DNA of 64,000 nt. Source: Vicia villosa. Its lineage: Eukaryota > Streptophyta > Magnoliopsida > Fabales > Fabaceae. The notes below the pieces were generated by a model. The model was not told where the DNA came from and did no database searches. It was given only the letters and a program-made list of their open reading frames with translations. The position numbers and the translations under genes were made by a program. The stretch spans positions 150,155,068 through 150,219,067 of the forward strand of contig NC_081180.1 of the NCBI RefSeq assembly GCF_029867415.1. The letters are read 5' to 3'. Shown here in pieces: positions 46,709-58,966 of this stretch (within the stretch, counting starts at the first letter, position 1; each line of letters opens with the position of its first letter).

Positions 46709-46711
<3 letters not shown>

Positions 46712-46900
46712 AATAATAATAATAATGATGACAAAAAGTGTTAAAACAAAAAAGAGAATAAAAACCAATTTTTTGAATTCAATGAAGAATCTCTCCTTTT
46801 CTATGTTTTTTTCTATATTTTAAAACTAGTTAAAAACAATAATAAACCTTAAATCAAAATAAAAATTAATATAAAATGCTACTAATCCTAATAAATGAAC

Positions 46901-47391
46901 TGTTGTGAAAAACGATACCAATAACAAAGTATAATAGGGAATTAGGGAAGAGAATAAGAACACAAGAATTGGTTATAACTGCTATTCTTTTACTTTCTCT
47001 TAAAACAAGATTACAAGTTTACAAGAATAACAAATAACCTCTCTCACCCTAAATTAGGATTTGCAGCTTAGCAATGATGAGAGACTAGTATGCTATTTAT
47101 AATAAAACCTAACATACTAACTAATGGGCTTTTTCAGCAAGGCCCATTACACAAGCCAACTTAATACACAAGCTAACTTAACAAATTAGGGTTTAAACAC
47201 TAAAACCTAATTTAACATGCTAACAACCCTAGCATCTTCGACATCTGCATGCTAGACCCATCTTCGACTACAGCATGCACACTTCGACACCAGCATGTGA
47301 GCAACCCTTCGACTTCATGCTTAACTCTGTCGGACTGTCGAACCAAGAAGCTACCCTTCGACAATACTAGAGTTCGATCCAATATCTCACA
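46901..47391 (-). repeat. Copia 3' LTR
   Basis: 491 bp, TGTTG...CACA on the plus strand; several TTCGAC motifs in its right half. Confidence 0.95.
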
Positions 47392-47433
47392 AATCTCCAC
47401 CTTGGACCTAACTCTACAACGTCAAGGAACAAA

Positions 47434-50400
47434 CTAGCTTTCTTCATGCAGCTTTATCAACTGCATACAGTGGAAAAACTTGCAACTCGGCAATGTCTTG
47501 GTGATCATATCAGCAGCATTGTCTTCAGTCGAAACCTTCAGCACTTGGACTTCTCCACGCTCGATTACTCCTCTGACGAAATGCAGCCTCACATCAATGT
47601 GCTTAGTTCGCTCATGATAGGCTGAATTCTTTGACAGGTGTATTGCACTTTGACTATCACATTTAACAGTGATACCTCGACCTTGAAGTTTCAGCTCCTT
47701 TGCAAAACCTTCAAGCCACAATGCTTCTTTCACAGCTTCAGTGAGAGCAATATATTCCGCTTCAGTGGTTGATAGAGCAACAACCTTCAGAAGTGTTGCT
47801 TTCCAACTAATTGCAGTGCCAAACATAGTGAAAACATATCCAGAAATAGATTTTCTGGAATCCATACAACCTGCATAATCAGAGTCGACATATCCTTCTA
47901 TTACTGCTTTACTATTTTCACCCAAGGCTCCACCATAAATTAGGACTCTATTCAGAGACCCATTTATGTACCTTAAAATCCACTTCAATGCTTGCCAGTG
48001 AGCCTTTCCAGGATTCGCCATGTACCTGCTTACAAGACTGACTGCGTAAGTTATGTCGGGTCTAGTACAAACCATAGCATACATCAAAGAACCAACTATA
48101 TTAGCATACGGAATGCTATTCATATAGGCTCTTTCGACATCAGTACTGGGACACTGATCAATACTCAGCTTGAATTGAGGGTTTGTTGGAGTCACAACTG
48201 GCTTCGAATTCGACATACCAAACTTTTCAAGAATCTTCCGTAGATATGCCTCTTGAGATAGGCATAACTTCGACTTCTTTCTATCTCTTCGAATGTCAAT
48301 TCCAAGAATCCTGGAAGCAGCTCCCAGATCCTTCATATCGAACTCCTTATTGAGTTCAGCCTTCACCCTCGTCACATCTTCAACATTGTTGCTTGCTATG
48401 AGAATATCATCCACATAAAGCAACAAAATAACAAATGAATTACCAGGTCGAAATCTGAAGTAAACGCAGTGGTCGAACTGACTTCTAATGAAACTTATGC
48501 GTGCCATGAAATTGTCGAATCTCATATTCCACTGTCGAGGAGATTGTTTCAGCCCATACAAAGATCTCTTTAACTTGCACACATAATCTTCCTTCCCCTT
48601 TTCGACATACCCTTCAGGTTGCCTCATCAGGATCGTTTCATCTAGATCACCATACAAGAACGCAATCTTCACATCCATCTGTTCCAGTTCAAGATCGAAC
48701 TGTGCCACCATGGCAAGCAACATTCGAATGGACCTATGCTTCACAACAGGAGAAAACACATCATTGAAGTCGACACCTTCTTTCTGAGTGAAACCCCTTG
48801 CAACTAACCTTGCCTTGTATCTTTTCGACGTCACTCCTTCAATTCCTTCCTTAACTTTGAAAATCCATTTACAGCTGACTAACCTTGCCCCAACAGGTTT
48901 CTTGATCAGTTCCCAAGTATGATTATCATGAAGATATTTCATCTCATCATCCATGGCCTTCAGCCATTCAGTCTTATTTCGACTCCTCATAACTTCCTTA
49001 TAGTCTCTAGGTTCTTCGTCTAGAACCTCACTTGCAGAGATTAAGGCATAAGCTATAAGATCTGCATATCCAAGTCTCTGAGGTGGCTTGATGACTCTTC
49101 TCGACCTATCTCTCGACAATAGGTAGTCATCGTCAGTTTCCTCAACTTCAGCATCTTCTGCTTCTTCTTCGACTTCATCTGGGATATGCAATTCAGCATC
49201 AACATGCTCCACCTCAACAGGAATCTCTACCTGTTCCAGCTCTTCGTCAGATGTTTCTGTACTTCGACCAACATCATTAGTTTTCTTAAAAGCCATTTCA
49301 GCTTCATTGAAAACTACATCTCGACTGGTGATACACCTCCTGTGACCTGGCTCTAGGCACCATAGTCTATAAGCTTTGACTCCTTCAGGGTATCCCATGA
49401 ACATGCATTTCAGAGCTCTAGGTTCGACCTTGTCTTGCCTAATGTGAGCATAGGCTATGCAGCCAAATACTCTCAGTTTGTCGAGATCTGGTGGATGTCC
49501 CGACCAAACTTCTTCAGGTGTCTTCATATCTAACGCTGTCGAAGGACATCTGTTTATCAGATATGTTGTTGTCGAAACAGCCTCAGCCCAGAACACCTTT
49601 GTTAACCCTGCACTAGTCAACATGCATCTGACTCTCTCCAAAATAGTTCGATTAAACCTTTCAGCCAAACCATTTTGCTGTGGAGTACCTGCAGTAGTTC
49701 TATGCCTTGCAATACCAGAGGCAGCACAAAAACTGTCGAATGCCTCATTGCAAAATTCAAGGCCATTGTCGGTTCTCAACCTCTTGACCTTTCTGCCAGT
49801 CTGATTTTCAACCAGAGTCTTCCAACTTTTGAAATTCTCAAAAGTTTCATCCTTAGTCTTCTGGATGAATACCCATAATTTTCTGGAATAATCATCTACT
49901 ATGGATAGAAAATACCTTGCTCCTGAATGTGATGGACACCTTGCAGGCCCCCAAAGATCAGCATGGATGTAATCAAGGGATCCATGTGTTCTTTGTTTGC
50001 CTTTGTTGAACTTCACTCTGCAAGATTTTCCAAGTACACAGGGTTCACAAAACTTCAGCTTTTCTACTTTGTCTCCACCAAGCAGATTTTGTTTCCCTAA
50101 TTCGACCAGACCCCTTTCACTGACATGGCCCAATCTCATGTGCCAGATTTCTGTTTTCGACAAAGGTTTCGTGGATGCAACATTTGTCGAACCACTTACA
50201 ACTTCAGCCTCAAGGGTATACAAGCCTTGTTTCTTCACGCCTCTCAAGACTTCCTTCGAACCCTTCATGACTCTTAGGATACTTTTCTCTCCTTGGAAAA
50301 CATATCCTTTCTTGTCGAATTCACCAAGAGAAAGCAGATTTCTCTTCAAATCAGGAACATACCTGACTTCAGTCAACAACCTTATTGACTCATCATGGAG

Positions 50401-51396
50401 CTTGAATCTCACAGATCCAACACCTGCAATCTTGCAAGCCTTGTTGTTTCCCAGCAATACTGATCCACCATCTTGATCACATAATTCCTCGAACAAGTCT
50501 TTGTTTGGAGTCATGTGCCAAGTGCAACCTGAATCCATAATCCACTCCTTCTTAGAGTCACTGCTTGAAACCACAAGAACATCAGATGATTCGAAATCAT
50601 CTTGAACAATGGCAGCGTTGCCATTATCCTTACCTCCATGATATTTCAAGCGTTCAGGGCACACCTTTCTTGTGTGACCCTCCTTCTTACAATGGTAGCA
50701 TCAAATGCCAGATGCTTCGCCACTGTAAGTCTTCGACTGACTTTTGCCTTTCTTCTTGTCGAACTTACCATCCTTTCGTAAGAGTTTTCCTTTAACGGCC
50801 AAACCTTTGCCAACAGTCGAAGGTTTATGTTCCTTTCGTTCATTCAAGTCCTTAGAGTACAAGGCTGATTGAACTTCTTCAAACGTCAGGGACTCCCTTC
50901 CATACAAGAGAGTTTCTTTGAAGTGAGCATGTGATCGAGGCAAAGAACACAATAGTAACAGCGCTTGATCTTCATCATCGATCTTCACATCAATATTTTC
51001 AAGATCAAGAATCAGCTTGTTGAACATATCCAACTGCTCAGCCAATACTTTGTCTTCAATCATCTTGAATGAATACAAGGCTTGCTTCAGGTAGAGTCGA
51101 TTTACCAGCGATTTGGTCATATACAAACTTTCAAGTTTCACCCATAACCCTGATGCCGTCGTCTCCTTTGATACCTGCCGGAGAACCTTATCACCAAGGC
51201 TCAACAAAATTGCGCTGTGTGCTTTCTCGATCATATTTGTCTTCTCCGCTGCCGTCAATTCTGCATTCATGGCTGCCTCTCCCTTCAACGCTTCCAAACA
51301 ACCCTGCTGAACCAGTAGGGCTTTCATCTTCAAGCGCCACAGACCGAAATCATTCACTCCGGTGAACTTTTCAATCTCATACTTTGTTGAAGGCAT
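47434..51396 (-). pseudogene. Copia gag-pol, single in-frame stop
   Basis: One frame of 1321 codons on the minus strand, from ATG at 51394-51396 (MPSTKYEIEKF) to 47434. The only break is a TGA at 50701-50703, directly before the zinc knuckle CYHCKKEGHTRKVC (C-X2-C-X4-H-X4-C), where Arg would be expected. Gag is normal (FGLWRLKMKALL). Protease has MDSGCTWHM. Integrase has WHMRLGHVS, CEPCVLGK, IHADLWGP, RTDNGLEF and NGLAERFNRTI. RT has LLYVDDILIAS, RNase H has YVDSDYAG and TEAEYIALTEA. All catalytic motifs look intact. Copia order (integrase before RT) and motif style fit the Tork lineage. An alternative ORF start at GTG (51411) is less likely. Confidence 0.95.
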
Positions 51397-51421
51397 CTTC
51401 TCCACGCTCACCGCACCAATT

Positions 51422-51912
51422 TGTTGTGAAAAACGATACCAATAACAAAGTATAATAGGGAATTAGGGAAGAGAATAAGAACACAAGAATTGGTTATAAC
51501 TGCTATTCTTTTACTTTCTCTTAAAACAAGATTACAAGTTTACAAGAATAACAAATAACCTCTCTCACCCTAAATTAGGATTTGCAGCTTAGCAATGATG
51601 AGAGACTAGTATGCTATTTATAATAAAACCTAACATACTAACTAATGGGCTTTTTCAGCAAGGCCCATTACACAAGCCAACTTAATACACAAGCTAACTT
51701 AACAAATTAGGGTTTAAACACTAAAACCTAATTTAACATGCTAACAACCCTAGCATCTTCGACATCTGCATGCTAGACCCATCTTCGACTACAGCATGCA
51801 CACTTCGACACCAGCATGTGAGCAACCCTTCGACTTCATGCTTAACTCTGTCGGACTGTCGAACCAAGAAGCTACCCTTCGACAATACTAGAGTTCGATC
51901 CAATATCTCACA
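51422..51912 (-). repeat. Copia 5' LTR
   Basis: 491 bp, seems identical to 46901-47391. Its sense 3' end is at 51422, just upstream of gag. Confidence 0.95.
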
Positions 51913-52425
51913 TGAACAAAGTTAAATTAGAAATTAAAACACAATTTTTTTGATATATTTTTTAGAAAAGATAATAGTAATAAACACATATATACATTTA
52001 CCGTCTAAAAAAAGAAATTTCGGATAAATATTTAACCCGAATGAAAAATATACAAATATACAAAATGCAAGGTTTTTTTGTTGACTTTAATCAATATGCA
52101 ACGATGTGATGATTGAATGATGAATGCGCGAGACACATCCAAATGAATGAAATACATATGGCAAAAATTGCGGTGCGACAGATGCCCCTATTTAAGTTTC
52201 TTCTATCGAAGATGTGAAGAGACTTAAATACAAAGTACACAATATTTGTCCTAAGATCGCCGCAACAATGCTTATGACATGAATGCAATGGACACTTTTT
52301 TTTAATGCAATATGATATGAGACACTCTGGATTATGTGGGGAATATAGTGTCACAAAAGACAAACTGTTGATGGAGAAACTTGGAAATGAGAGATAAAAA
52401 CTCTGGGTAAAAAGGTAGTGGGAAT

Positions 52426-53245
52426 GTCTAAGAGTAGCTTTAGACGATGGAAATCATCAGAGACATTCAAGAGTGGCTTTGAATGAATCTGAAACAAAAC
52501 TTTGGGTAGGAACGTCTAAGAGTGGCTTTAGACGACACCAAACATCAGAGACATTCAAAAGTGGCTTTGAATGAATATGAAAATAATCCAAACTCTAAGG
52601 AAACATCGGAGACATCCAATAGTAGCTTCGGATGGAAGGAAACCCAACAAGACTCAATAGTGGCTTTGAATGCAAGAGGAGACCTACGAACTCGGAGATA
52701 TGGCAGAGACGTCCAAGAGTAGCTTTGAACAAATGGAATCCAAACTCTAAAAACATCGGGGATAATCCAACAGCAGCTTTGGATAATACGGAAACCAAAA
52801 AGATTCAACAGTAGCTTTGAATGCAAAAAGGAAACCTGAACCAGAAAATATATCAGAGTCATCCTGAGGAGCAATAGATGAAATGGATACCAATTTTGGA
52901 AAATACGAGCAACCATCTAATAGTAGCATTGGATGGGAAGGAAAAAACAAACTCAAGAACATCCAAGAGTGGCTTTGGATGAGAAAAGAATGGTATTCTA
53001 GCTCAGAGACATAAAGATCATTCAACAGTAGCTTTGAATAACACTTTACTAGGGATTGTGATATCCAACAGTAGCTTTGGATAAAAGGTGAAAAACAACA
53101 TGTCCAACAGTAGCTTTGGACAGGGAGAAACAAATATAAATCCAAGAGTAGCTTTGGACAAAGAGAAACAAAAAGACATCCAATAGTAGCATTAAACGAA
53201 GAGAGACAAATACAAATCCAAGAGTAGCTTTGGATGAAGAGACAA
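52426..53245. repeat. array of hairpins with covarying stems (array B)
   Basis: About 17 units, each a 6-7 bp stem around an 8-nt loop close to GAGTGGCT or CAGTAGCT. Stems vary in both arms together: GTCTAA/TTAGAC (52426 and 52440), CATTCAA/TTGAATG (52464 and 52479), CATCCAA/TTGGATG, TGTCCAA/TTGGACA. A few units keep a G-T wobble or a mismatch (for example GTCCAA/TTGAAC). Spacing is irregular, 30-90 bp. No ORF of note crosses it. Confidence 0.85.
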
Positions 53246-55822
53246 ACATCGTTTTGGTAGATGCCAAGTAAGTTGGGCTTTGATCTCAAGGTGAAGTGTT
53301 GATAACAACAGGACCTTGAAAGAATGCAGATGAGTATGAATTTTGTTGCGATGCATGATATTAAATGTTCTATGCATGAGATGTGAATGATTAATGTAAT
53401 GTAATTGGTTACGACAACAGAGGTAGACTCTTTTGGTGAGGGTAGATCGAAACTCTGATTCCTTAACACAAGAACACTGCCAATCATGGTCTTGTCACAC
53501 TGATGATCCTCTTGGAAGGACTGATAAACTGCTTGGGGATTGCGGAGGAAGACTTCCCATGACTGGCTGATTGTTACCTGATCGTTGCTTCAGTCCTTGA
53601 AATGAAAGTTGGGAATGCTTGCCCCAGTATAAGTCTTGAACAACAGGATCTTGAAGTAACGTGCCTATGATAGGATCACTGATCAAGTCTCTTGACTGTT
53701 TGAACTTCCTCGAAAGATGAGTACTTATAAATAAAGTTTTCATTCAAAATGGTAATTTTAATGCAACGCTCAAAGCATATTTTGAAATCAAAACCATTGT
53801 AGGAATGATATTATTGATGTAAAGAAAAATGAATCAAAAGTCCAAACACAATTGTTTAGACATTCAAAGTGATGGATAAAGCAAAAGGTATGGTAAAACA
53901 AACAATTTGCAAAGATCTTTAGGAGTCAGGTTAACGCAACCTTGTTGTAGCATGCTTTCAAAATAAACCTTGCTTCAATTAGGTTTTTTGAAGGTTGTAA
54001 CGTGGCTTGGTTCACGGTTTCAGAAACAAAGGATATAGGCTCAAAATATATTTGGACCCACCCCATTCTTCGTGATGATCTTCCATCCTACACTCAGTTA
54101 ATTCAAATTATGCATTCAGGTTCCAAGAGGCTTTGGAATTACACCTATTCATAATGATGATGGTTTAAAGACCAAAGGAATCTTTGAGATGGCAGTCACC
54201 TCTTCCTTTCGATAGTCACAACGTTTTATTGTTGTTCAAGGAGTTTATTGACTTCCATTTTTTTTATATCCCTAACTTTTGCCTGAACTGTTTCTTTTTG
54301 AGATCACAATCAGCGGGATGCCCCAATTTTGCCTAAGTCTCCTTCGTAGGTTTTGACTTAGCGGGCTTTTTTCTTTGAATATTTTTTGTTATCGGAAAGA
54401 TAGTGACTGCCTTGATAATAATTAACGATAACCATCTTGGTCACTTTTGATTGAAACCCTTATTGGAAGGTGTACTTTATGATTCTCTTGAATTGAATGC
54501 ACAAACAAATTAACTGAGAACTACCCTGCCCCAGGTTAAAATTGCGGGTTTTTTCGTTTAAAAAGAAACTCCAACTTCGATGGCTCGGAGGAGTTGACAA
54601 GGGATTAACTTCCTTATTTCTCCAGTGTTTGGGGATTGAAACAATGCCTGTACATCATCAGCAAAGTAGTATTTAAAAGCATACAGTTCAACAATTTGGG
54701 TATTTCGTTGTCATCATCCTCCCTCCAATCTTTGCATAAAACACAAGTTTGATAGAAGAAAGTGAACAAGAGATATATTTTTTGTTTTTTTTGAAAGATA
54801 AAGCATAAAGAAGCACACAATGGATGTAAATGGATTGATTCAAATATGCAATGCTCATTTCATTAAAATTAACATTTTGAAACAAACAACATTCAATGCA
54901 GCACACAGTACCAACAAGAGAATTGCAAACAGTAAGGAAACATGGCCTAGTGAAATAATCAGTGACGAGGATGATCCATCATGACTGATATATTTGCTCT
55001 TCAATTGGATAAATTCCACTCTTAGAAAATATTTGCCTCGTTGAAGTTCTTCCATAGTCTTCAAATTCATGCCTCCAGTTCAATGTGTTGAGGAATCAAC
55101 TTGACGGTAGACATACCACTCGAGGATGAAGACAGACAAAATGAATCTTTTGTTGACAACTTGAATGCATGAATGCAGATGCATGATTTGATTTGATTTT
55201 TACATGCAGGAATGATGCAATGTCATATGATATGGAATGCAACACGGTGTTATACAAAGACTGAATGATAAATGTAAATGGATAAAAGAACCTACTGAGG
55301 AAAGCTTCTTATAATAGGACCGTTCAATATTATTTTACCCAAGAATCCCCTCACAAGGTTAGCTCTAAGGTTTTTGATAGTAGAGATACCTACATCACCA
55401 TAGATGGAACGGGTTCTAAAGGTCCTTGGAGTTAACGACGAAATCAGATTTTCGTCATGCGACGGGAAAACCATCTTATGACAAATCTCATGACTAAGTC
55501 TCCTCCAAGTGGGGTTTTCGTATTAGCCATTCAAGGTGTTCACCTTGGGAACTAGCACTACACAACCACCTCCTAACTTATGTTTTTTCTCTTGTTTTTC
55601 AAAAGCTCGGGTTGAGAGCTCCACTCAAGTATCATTCCCATACCCACAAATGAGTATATACAGAAATAAATAAAAAGCGGTAAAGCAAGAGTAAAGAAAC
55701 ATAAATAGTACAAGAATAAATATAAAGAACATAAGCATAAAAAACACAAGTATAAACAAACAAAAGCAAACACTCAAATACAAAACAAACTAAACTAGGG
55801 TTGACCCTCGTAGGATTGTATG

Positions 55823-55840
55823 TCCCCAGCAGAGTCGCCA
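55823..55840 (-). other. primer-binding site of the Tat-like element
   Basis: On the minus strand TGGCGACTCTGCTGGGGA, three bases after the LTR 3' end. I believe this PBS form matches Ogre-type elements (tRNA-Arg), from memory. Confidence 0.75.
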
Positions 55841-55843
55841 CTT

Positions 55844-58473
55844 TGTGTAGCGGCAAAAATGTGACTCGAGCGTTTTCGCACGCTCGAAGTACAACAGAGT
55901 CGCCACCGAACTTTATTTATTCCAAGAAGGAAAGGGAAACTATCGATAAAACCCACAAAGAAAAATGAAACGGATAAGATGGTCATCGCAACCAAATTAG
56001 GATTCGGGAGTCGGTTAAGCAAGGGGAAGGTATTAGCACCCCTCACCTCCATCGTACTCGATGGGACCCATTTAGTTAATTTTGTGTTTGAGTGTTAGCG
56101 TGATGTTTGCGTTCTTTAGCTTATTAATCGAGAAAAGGTAAAAGAAAAGGTTTTTAGGTTTTTATTATAGTGAAGAAAAAAGAAAAGATTTTTTATTATT
56201 ATGCTCGCCAAGTCGTTTGTATCTTGTGCCTACGTATTCCCTCGTGCAATGGGAAAGTCAGAGCAATCGTAGTTCGGGCGAAGAACCACGAAAAGTTTGT
56301 TGGTTGATTTTAGCGAGAGGTACTCGATCGCTTTTCAAATGGAAATACCACGCGCACATGGATATGAGATCACTACAAGAATGGATGACTAAATCAAGAG
56401 TGAGACGAGATTTTGGCCATCATCGCATTCTAGTGGAAGATATTCGATCTACACATGTGGAAGTATGTTCGCATATGAAATTGACTAAGCGTCTCGTTTA
56501 TGAAAAAATGGTAAGGAGATATTTGCGGACGTTTAGCAAAGGATTGAGCATAGGTGTGCACCTAGCGCGTCTTTACCCAAGGTATTCAACAGGAGCGAGC
56601 CCCATTGTCACTTGTTGTCCTTGTTAATTAAAGTGTTTTAATTCAAAAGATCAAGGTATTCAAGAGGTGCGCACTTCTTGTCACTTGATCACTTTGATTT
56701 TTATTAATGTGTTTTGATTCAAAAGATCAAGGTATTCAAGAGGTGCGCACTTCTTGTCACTTGATCACTTTGATTTTATTAATGTGTTTTGATTCAAAGG
56801 ATCAAGGTATTCAAGAGGTGTTCACTTCTTGTCACTTGATCACTTTGATTTGATTAAGCTGTTTTGATTCAAAGGATCAAGGTATTCAAGAGGTGTTCAC
56901 TTCTTGTCACTTGATCACTTTGATTTGATTAATGAAGATTTTAATTCAAAGGACCAAAGGTATTCAAGAGGTGTTCACTTCTTGTCACTTGATCACTTTG
57001 ATTTGATTAAGAAAGCTCTTTATTTAATGTTTTAATCCAAAAGAACCGAGGTATTCAAGAGGTGTACACTTCTTGTCACTCGATCTTTCGGTATAGTTTA
57101 AAGAATTTTTGTAAGGAAGAAAACTCGACGTTGGATCGAGAAATTATTTGAAACAACTTGGCATTGTACCAAGATTTATTTATTTTTGGATTTTTAATAA
57201 TGTAGAACGAACTTAAAAAAAACATGTCTTTTATTTATATTTTTATATATGAAGTTAGAAATAAAAAATAAAAAGCAATAAGTATTAAAAGAAAATAAAA
57301 CAAAATGTAACAAAAATATAACTATAATGGGCTTTAAAAAAACAGCAAAACAGGGGGGTGCGATCTGCGATTCGGGTTGACTGGGTTTCAATTCAAAAGC
57401 CCAAAATGAAATAACAATAAACCCTAAACACACAAAAGTCTTCCCCAAACCTCAATCATCTTCACGCCTCCTCTCACCCTTGCTTCTCTCATCTCCTCAC
57501 GATAAACAACAAAACAGAAACAAACTCTCGCCTCTCTCGATCACAGATTCATCTCTCAATCTCTCCCGCTCTCTCGCAGCCCTCACTCTCTAAAAAATTA
57601 TAATCAAAAGCAACCAAAGAGGTCTACACAAATATTCAAACTAAACAGCCATAGCAAAACATCAACAAGAGCAGAGTAGATTTACAAACCAAGTCCTAAA
57701 GTCAAGTGCAAAAGCGGTTACCGTCAAAGAGATAGATTGTTGCGTCGCTGGGGATGATGAAGATTACGCGTCGGTGTTGCGGTTTGTCATGCGGAAGATG
57801 TTGAAAAGTGGCTGCTACCGTGGTTGTTTTGTTTTTGTGTGCTACTGTTTTGTGTGACTCGGTTTTGCAGATGGATGTGAAGGAAATTATTCTGGATGTG
57901 GTTGAGGTTTATTGAAGTGAGGTTTATGGAGAATGAATCTGCAGATGAAGTGATTTGATGAAGGTTGTGAGGTTGGTGATTTGTGTGTGGTATGAAGGTT
58001 GTGATAGTTTATTCGATAAACTTTGGCAGAGGTTTTGTAAGATGTTAGGAAGACTGTTTGGAGTGAATTCTGCAGAGTTTGGTGGCTAATCCTCCCCTGT
58101 TACTGTGTTTTTGTTCTTCTTTTATAGAGGAATCAGAATGTGTTTTGGGGGGAAAATTTGTTGAATTTTGAACTGATGTGGTTAATGATCTTATGCCTTT
58201 GTGTTATGCAGGTTTGTATATCCATTTTAGTGCAAGATTTGGCTCATTGTTGCAGCAAATTTGGAGTTTTGTCTTTGGCTTTGAAGGTGCAGAGGTATAA
58301 TGTTGCAGAATTTTGGACAATAGTGTTTGGCATGGAGAGTGGAGCAGAGTGCAGGTTATGCAGCAAACATGATGTTGAGATGTAAGAAAAGCCCTTTTTT
58401 TTGGACATAAGTGACAACAAATTATAATAATAATAACTATAAAACTTAATATTAACAATAAAACAATAATAAC

Positions 58474-58508
<35 letters not shown>

Positions 58509-58966
58509 TAAAATAATAATAATAATAATGATGACAAAAAGTGTTAAAACAAAATAGACAATAAAAACCAATTTTTTGAATTCAATGAAGAATCTCTCCT
58601 TTTCTATGTTTTTTTCTATATTTTAAAACTAATTAAAAACAATAATAAACCTTAAATCAAAATAAAAATTAATATAAAATGCTACTAATCCTAATAAATG
58701 AACAAAGTTAAATTAGAAATTAAAACACAATTTTTTTGATATATTTTTTAGAAAAGATAATAGTAATAAACACATATATACATTTACCGTCTAAAAAAAG
58801 AAATTTCGGATAAATATTTAACCCGAATGAAAAATATACAAATATACAAAATGCAAGGTATTTTTGTTGACTTTAATCAATATGCAACGATGTGATGATT
58901 GAATGATGAATGCGCGAGACACATCCAAATGAATGAAATACATATGGCAAAAATTGGGGTGCGACA
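55844..58966 (-). mobile_element. 5' LTR of the non-coding Tat-like element (3.1 kb)
   Basis: On the plus strand TGTGTAGCGGC...GGTGCGACA, complete with the PBS to its left. It has the two-hairpin block (56003-56064), a PBS-like core inside (CAGAGTCGCCA, 55895-55905) and the 75-bp tandem repeat. Its 58143-58966 part matches the 3' LTR to about 98 percent by eye, so the insertion is fairly young. No gene. Confidence 0.85.
56571..57090. repeat. tandem repeat, 75-bp period, hairpin-forming
   Basis: Six or seven units at 75, 76, 75, 75, 78 and 91 bp intervals. Each pairs GATCAAG with CTTGATC around an inner near-palindrome CAAGAGGTGNNCACTTCTTG. The last unit has CGAG with CTCG instead, a paired change. 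Confidence 0.85.

Larger units (their letters stand above)
46901..51912 (-). mobile_element. young Copia element (Tork-like), complete, 5.0 kb
   Basis: Two 491-bp LTRs (46901-47391 and 51422-51912) appear identical by eye. They start TGTTGTGAAA and end ATCTCACA on the plus strand, with a TGAAC target duplication (46896-46900 and 51913-51917). The paralogous LTR at 58699-58703 has a single TGAAC and no insertion. The PPT (sense AAGGTGGAGATT) lies at 47392-47403. The usual tRNA-Met PBS (TGGTATCAGAGC) is absent after the 5' LTR; ATTGGTGCGG is there instead. Confidence 0.95.
46334..52180 (-). mobile_element. 3' LTR of the non-coding Tat-like element (split by Copia)
   Basis: 46334-46900 and 51918-52180 together align with 58143-58966 of the intact LTR, with a few differences. 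The remaining left part of this LTR is missing at the Ogre junction. The right end is GGTGCGACA (52180), followed by the PPT (sense AAATAGGGGCATC, 52181-52193). The interruption is the Copia element at 46901-51912. Confidence 0.8.
52181..55843 (-). mobile_element. non-coding interior of a Tat-like LTR element
   Basis: It runs from the PPT (52181) to the PBS (55823-55840) with no retroelement protein motif on either strand. It holds the hairpin array at 52426-53245 near the PPT. Farther right lie AT-rich sequence and phrases such as GGATGCCCCAATTTTGCC (54318). This is a large retrotransposon derivative (LARD-like): mobile only with enzymes supplied by others, if mobile at all. Confidence 0.65.
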
